64,000 bases of DNA from Lunularia cruciata (taxonomy: Eukaryota > Streptophyta > Marchantiopsida > Lunulariales > Lunulariaceae), in assembly GCA_948567375.1 (NCBI GenBank), contig OX419757.1:38316001-38380000 (forward strand). The letters run 5' to 3'. The notes beneath the pieces were generated by a model. The model ran no database searches. It saw only the letters and a list, made by a program, of their open reading frames with translations, and had not been told where the DNA came from. Positions within the stretch are counted from its first letter, which is position 1; each line of letters starts with the position of its first letter. The position numbers were made by a program, and so were the translations under genes. This document shows, one piece after another, positions 57,906-64,000 of this stretch.

Positions 57906-60900
57906 TCAAGTCTCATCTTGGTCAATAAGAGATATTTTCTGTAAAGCACAGCGAAACTTCTCTTGCAACAAACCAAGCTTCATATGATCTTTGTCCCTGG
58001 AGGAATCGGTGTGATCACCCTGAAAACTGAAGTCGTCCGCAGAGAGAAAGCCTTCTAACTTACGTAGATAAGAAACAAAACTTGTGTGCCGATTTGACCA
58101 TAGTTGTTGGAGGAGAACCAAAATAGTAGAGCTTACTTCAGAAACGTAGCGAGCTTCTACAGCGTCATTCTCGTCCGGGCTACGCGTTCCGCGCACAGTC
58201 CAAGGACCACTAAAAGACCTGGGAGTTCGGAGAGAGACAAACAAATTCTCAGAAAATGACCTTGTAACAACCAGATATGGCTGAACAAATAAAGAATCAA
58301 CGCATGACGTGCTAAGCGTCCGAGCAGACTTACCACATCCACGAAGGATTGGTTTCTTCAGGACAGGGAAGCTCAGCCAGCAGTAATTCCAATACATTCT
58401 TGATCTTCTCAGAAGACTTTTGAAAGTCATCGTCATCTACATCCGTTAACACGAATTTGGTTACTCGTGCATAATGGTGAGCATCTCTACAGGGATGGTG
58501 AAGCTGTGCAAGGATCTACTAGCTACTTGCGAGTAGTACAGTACGTCCATGAACTTGTGCTTCATATCTAACATTCAAAAGTTAAAAGTGACAATCGAAT
58601 GGAATAGAAGAACGCTACCTCCATTCATCCCCGCTTTGTAGCGTGTGAGCAGTGCCAAAGCACAAACAACTGTTACCAGAGACGGAACCTCGGCCTGTAC
58701 GTTCACATGTCCTTGTTGTAGTGATAGCAGAAGTCTAGCCAGCTTTTCATTCACCTGGATCCCTAGCTCTTCATTGGTCGGTTCTTTCTCTTTCGAGGTA
58801 CTGACGACCGACAAACAGGTGATAAACTTCTCTCTGCCAGAAGTACTCGAACTACTCTCGGAAACGTCCCCAAGGATCAGTCCAGCTGCCAACCAGCGCA
58901 GCAATTTCTGACGAATGGTTTCGTGTGAGGTTGTCTTGTTACCCGAGTGTTTTCCATTTGAGTAATCATCTTTCTCTACACTCTCCATTTCCGCTTCCAA
59001 CGCGAGTGGTGCTGCCCAGTTTGCAACCTCGTACAGATGGACCTTGTCCTGTTGAAAAGATTGCCAGAAGTCAGAGCTTCATCTGTGGCCTTTATATTTT
59101 CCACTTGAGGAGTTTCTTGAATTCAAACACCTTTGCAATGAGAAAACAAGCATCAGAGCCATTCAAGGACATTGCGTTGAAAGAGTTACAGGAGACTTTA
59201 GGCTACACGAAGGACAGTCCAACATAGTGAATAATCTGTAGAAGCAGTTGCAGTCATTGGCAATGACGCTTACCTTTGTTGTGATAGCGGGAGGAGGTGA
59301 ACTGTGTAAAATCATCTTCAAGGCTTTAATCTTGTCTTCCATGTGCACTAAGCTTTTAGTGAGGACCATCCCACTTTCAATCCAGTGAATTACTTCTATT
59401 ACACCAACCAGATTCAGAGTAAAATGGGTTTGATGCTTCTTCCTTCTATGCGACATACGCAAGACCATAGTCATGATATTGATAGTTGGTCCCGCGAAAA
59501 TTTTCTGATAAAGTGGTACGGAATTTCTGACTAGAAACCGGTGAAACATAAGTGCAACTTTCGTTACTTCCTCTGTGCCTTCGGAAAGAAAGTGTTTTTG
59601 CACAACTCCCCAGCTCATGATGGATTCGATCACCTGAAATCAATTTGCGGATGCAACGCTATGAGACTGGAAAACCAGTAAAGTCAGAGACAAACCATCA
59701 GTCCTAGTATCAGCTCATTAGTATGAGGTAGGAACAAACTGCATTTTAGCTGTCAGAAAATACTAATGATAGCTGTCAGTATTCCATCATAGATTTTGTG
59801 AACTCTGCAGAAATTATATGCCATACTTTTAGTGTTAATTAAGGTCATTCGCAGTTTTAGTCTACACCGTTGCTTTCTTTCTTTTTCCGTTGTTTCATGC
59901 TATGAGGCGGTTAGCACATCATTTCTGCAACTCACCTTCAGAGACATCGATGCGAGTTGACCATCATTACCGTTTTCGTGCGGCCCCATTGGACCATCAC
60001 AATCATTTATGGCTACAGAGGCAAGCCACGACAACAGGCCTGTGTGTTCAACTAGGTACTGAGAACAGGATCGCACATTCGCCGCTTGGTACAAAACCTG
60101 CAGATCAACACCCAGATTGCTTTAGTGACCTGTTTACTGATCGTGTAGCCAAAACTCCAGTGAGACACTCAACACAGACGGGACTATTACTTGGACTATC
60201 ACTTCCTGAAGGAGATAAACGAAATGGCTAGAGAGATAAGATGGTAATGGTAAACCAGTAGATCCTCCGTAAAATTGTTTCTGATCTGATCCATTTACTT
60301 TCCACTCCGGATATTTCTAGACAAGAGTGGAGACACTTAGTCAATGACATTGGAAAGAAATAAAAATAGAGAGTACATGCACGATGAGATCATCAACAGG
60401 ACGCCAGGAAGAGGGTTGGGAAGAATGGCAGAGAAGGAGATACACACCTGCATTACCCACTTGCGTGTAAAAGCATCTGCCATCGCTGAATCATGGAAAC
60501 TCATCAGAAGTTCCAGCACGAACTTTCGGCGATACATATGTGAGTCCAGTGATGACCCTAAACCCGCAGCAAGAAGGCGGAGCATCCACAAACGATCACT
60601 ACGATATTGCAGTGAACCACTTGCAAACATTATTTGAAACAATGGTATGTTCTGAGAGACAATCCCACCCGCAGAACGTTAGCTTGTAGCATCGAGAACA
60701 TAGAGTAGAAGAGAGCAGCTGCGATATAATGTAGCTGAAAAACATGTGAGGCCCGAGCTGCAAGAAGTCGGAACTTCAGCTCACTGACTGAATGTAAAAC
60801 CAAGTAAAGATGGAGTAATCAGATCATATATGATGCCAACTTCGAGGAAAGATTAAAACCAAACCTCCATATCCAAGCTTGGTGCACGAAGCAGGAAACG

Positions 60901-63900
60901 ATTTATGCTTAAATAGTGATGATTGTCGGGGTTCATCAAGATGCACGAGGATTCTGCAGCAAATACAGATAACACCAGAGGAAGTTTCTGCCACGCATCT
61001 GACACTGCATTCTTGACATATGTCATCAAGAGGCGAATTTGGGTTCTGCCTTTGAAACTGGGACAGCTCTGAGAGACAAATGTTTGGAAGGATGTAAGTC
61101 ATTATCCCGATTGATTCACATAACTTGACAATTTTGATCACCAACCACGTGAAATTAAATGTAATTCAAAACGAGTGTTAAGTTGAACTGGAGTAAGCGC
61201 GTGGTCTTCATCTCTCCTCTACGAGTTCATTCTATTGACAAAACGACTACTACGATGATTCACTCTGTAAACCACTACTACTGCAGATACAGAAACCCGA
61301 TATTAGGTTGTGCGCGGAGATGTCCCCGGATTAGTTATTACCTCAAGTAGAGCATAGTACTTGGCTAGAACCTCGTATCCGTACTTCCGCATATTCTCAT
61401 CGGCCGAGCTAATACTGGCAAAGGAAACGCCTAGAAGACCAAGTCGCACAAACTCTTCGGCACTAATGCAACCAGTTGAAAGCCCATGCACAGCGAACGG
61501 TAGAATAAATGCTGGATCATAAGCAGCAGCTCTGAGGTCTCTTTCTATGTCGCTCAAACTGCGTTCCTGAGTTTCCTGAAAACAGTATTTAACTCAGCGA
61601 CCAACTACAGATCGCGATAATGTCAGGGAACACTTGAAGGCCATCTTTAATTAGCTTGACAATACTGAGTTTCAATACCATCTCGTCTCTTGAATACAAT
61701 TGGTAGGTCAAGAGGGGGTCCTGCCTGCTTCACAAGGATGGTTGGATAGTAAACGAAGTCAGCAGACAAGATCAATTTCATACCTTGCCACGGTCCTTGT
61801 GCTGGTTTGCCAGTTGAAACTGACCGACACCTGGAACACCCAATGGCCGCTTGGCAGGGAAAAAGAGCACCGTCAGTCCACATCTTCGTGGATCTATAAG
61901 AAGGTCCTCTTTGAAAGTCTGTCTCCGGAGCTCAGCGACATTGTCTTGATCTTCCAATCCAGTCGCTGATGACGCTACTTGATCGGATTTAGCTTTCCTC
62001 CTCTTCAACGCTGCCTCTCCCCAAAGGTAATCCAACCCGGACAAGCCTGGAAAACCAGGTCCTCCATTCGACTCGATTTCGTGCATCAAGGTGAAAATTT
62101 CTTTATCGACTTCAGTCATAGTGGCCCCGTATGAAGCTAGTAGTATTGAAAGAATCTGCTCCAGCGGCAGCGGATCCGCACTTGTGTTCCAGAGCGGATC
62201 GACAGTGGTAATCTCCAGCGTACTCTGCTTCAGTCTGAGGGCCACAAAGATCCTAAGCAGCTTCACCAATTCAAGTCTCTCCTGATCCCTCACGTCACCA
62301 CTAACCCAAGCTTTTGTGGGAAATTGAGCAGGAGAGCTTGCAGTACCAACTGACGACGCAATATTAGAGACGATCATCTTATTCTCCTCAACTTCTTCAC
62401 CGTGGTCGATCAGGGGCGATCCAACAAGAAGTAAAACAGAGGGTAACGAATTCAAAGCCGTGCCTTTACCAGCATGCTTTCCTGAAAGATGAGGAATCTG
62501 CATCCTTCTGGAATCCCGTGCAAGAATAGAAGGAAGGAACTTAGAATGAGCGATTAGAAGATCTAATGGATTGATATCAATTGACTGCTCCTCAATAATC
62601 TTCATCTCTTGCAAGCACTGCAGAAAAACTATAGTGAGGTATCGAACAGCTTTCATGGCCAGAGGTTCCCCGTATCTATAGCCAAGAAATATTGCAAGTG
62701 AGTATCTATATACAGGGATAAAGTTGCTAAGATCGACTGAGAGCGATACCATCTCTTCCGCAAAATGTGTCACTTGAGCAAGCAACTTTTCCTCCAAAAA
62801 GTGCAACCAGTGGGCTCGCTCAGGCTTCGCTTCAAGCGCAGGTTGAGTGCTAGCAGTTTCATCCTTCCAGTTGATTCCACCACCCTTATAAAGCGAACCC
62901 AAAGTGTAGACCAAGGATGAGAGAAACATCTGAATTGCTGTACTGTCTTTCTCAAAAGCAGCAGGAAGCTCTAACTGCTTCCCTGCGTCCTCTTTTACCA
63001 CTTGAGCTTCTTCTACCTCACTAGGTTCAAGCTTGAGCCCGCTAACTAATAGATGCCTAAGAATTCCAATCTTTGCAGTAGCTTCACAAACTAAACGGCG
63101 GAGGTCCTCCTCCGCAGTTTTCTGCCCATCCAACAACACTAAGGATGCTTTATCCTTAGGTAGCATAGACTTGAAGAGTCTATTTTGAAGCTTACCGCTA
63201 AGCGGATGCAGAGAATGGCAACTCTCCAACATGCGAACCACCTGCCCAAGAGGAGAATGATAACAATACTCAAAGAGCATTCCAGGAGCATGATAATGTT
63301 CCACGGAGGTATACCCTGGCGATCCCTTGCTTACATACCACTCCCCGATAGCCTCCTTGGAAACAAACTTGTACCAACTCTTAAGCTGTTTAGCAAGATA
63401 ATTTCCATAGACAGCTGCAATGTGCTTAGCAATGTCTTTTTCTTCAGCATTTTCTGTCCCTGATATGCCTTCAAAGTACACCTGCACTGCAGGTAGGAGT
63501 AACAGAAGATCCTGATCTGATAATTCCAGGTCCTTCTTTTGACTGCCCGTACGACACATGAGCACCTTGCCCGCTAGATTCAGATGACTGCGGGATAGGA
63601 TACCCTGACTTCTGTCACCAGTTCCATGAGCAACCAACCATCCAAGTTCAAGCAAATGCACTGAACTGGTTTTCACTAACAATGTGGCAATAGATCCTGT
63701 AACTTTGTTTGGGTGGCTTACGCAGTGCCTGAGAACACTCAAAGGAGTACACCTAGCAAAATCTGCAAACCTCACCTTGTTGAACCTAAAGAGAGAATTT
63801 CCCGATTTCTGATGTACAGACACTTTTGGATTCACGACTTGCAAAAATGACAGCAAACACAAGTCGGCCACCATTGAAGGGTTATTAATGACCTGTTCCA

Positions 63901-64000
63901 ACACGTTCTGATACAAGTCAAATATCAGCTGTGAATCCTTGGCAGACTGGTGATCCCAGTTCGCAGAGTGCTGCATCTGGGAAAGATGTCCTCCATTACC
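57906..64000 (-). CDS. URB1: URB1/Npa1 ribosome-biogenesis protein, C-terminal part (partial)
   Basis: URB1 (yeast Npa1) is a large nucleolar scaffold of early pre-60S particles, needed for 25S/5.8S rRNA maturation. Exons in reading order: >64000-61784, 61575-61342, 61068-60865, 60651-60448, 60097-59936, 59633-59274, 59048-58619, 58436-58334, 58218-57906. All junctions are GT-AG with matching phases, giving 1,408 codons before TGA at 57906-57908; the N-terminal part lies outside the window. The first exon is one open frame of 739 codons, with helical-repeat character and a GLDYLWGEAALKRRK segment. The second encodes AAYDPAFILPFAVHGL and MRKYGYEVLAKYY, hallmark of the URB1 C-terminal domain. 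Later ones give RTQIRLLMTYVKN, FAAESSCILMNPDNHHY, RLWMLRLLAAGL and YLVEHTGLLSWLAS. The frame is undamaged. Confidence 0.93.

Noticed and set aside
1-64000. CRISPR array, bacterial operon or prophage
   Set aside because: No regularly spaced short repeats, no polycistronic arrangement and clear spliceosomal introns. The window is eukaryotic.

Overview
The window looks like nuclear DNA of a land plant, or at least a streptophyte. The host genes have many short introns with GT-AG borders. There is a plant-type secreted leucine-rich-repeat protein, and most of the rest is chromodomain-bearing Ty3/gypsy LTR retrotransposons (chromoviruses). A bryophyte such as a liverwort would fit the compact genes and short introns, but that is inference; nothing here fixes the species.

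Layout. Bases 1-28000 are a graveyard of nested retroelements. An older Ty3/gypsy copy on the minus strand (1-3239 continuing at 8882-9821) is split by a younger plus-strand copy of the same family (3245-8876). The younger copy has both LTRs and a perfect 5-bp target duplication. Next come a decayed gag of another family (about 9900-11020) and a second chromovirus family (11326-20062), whose chromodomain is interrupted by a 2.15-kb insertion with TG...CA ends. A third, badly decayed copy of the first family (about 21430-26552) contains a probable solo LTR and is bordered and interrupted by three copies of an unclassified dispersed repeat. A fourth copy of the first family, cut at both ends (43169-47117, minus), and a decayed non-LTR reverse transcriptase (about 47340-49020, minus) separate two host gene groups.

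Host genes. 31908-37569 (+) is a 15-exon CMGC/MAP-kinase-like protein kinase with an intact catalytic core but TKT where MAP kinases have TxY. Its intron 13 holds a 112-bp hairpin with perfect 54-bp arms. 40721-41275 (+) is a single-exon SOSS-B / hSSB-like OB-fold single-stranded-DNA-binding protein. 51576-53549 (-) is an intronless secreted LRR protein without membrane segment or kinase. 55864-56391 (+) is a two-exon gene of unknown function. 57906 to beyond 64000 (-) is the C-terminal 1,408 codons of an URB1/Npa1 ribosome-biogenesis protein in nine exons. The host genes do not form one pathway; they are independent housekeeping or signalling loci.

The points most worth a second look are the heat-shock-element arrays in the LTRs of the youngest element, the TKT kinase, the intronic long hairpin, and the 2.15-kb insertion in the chromodomain.
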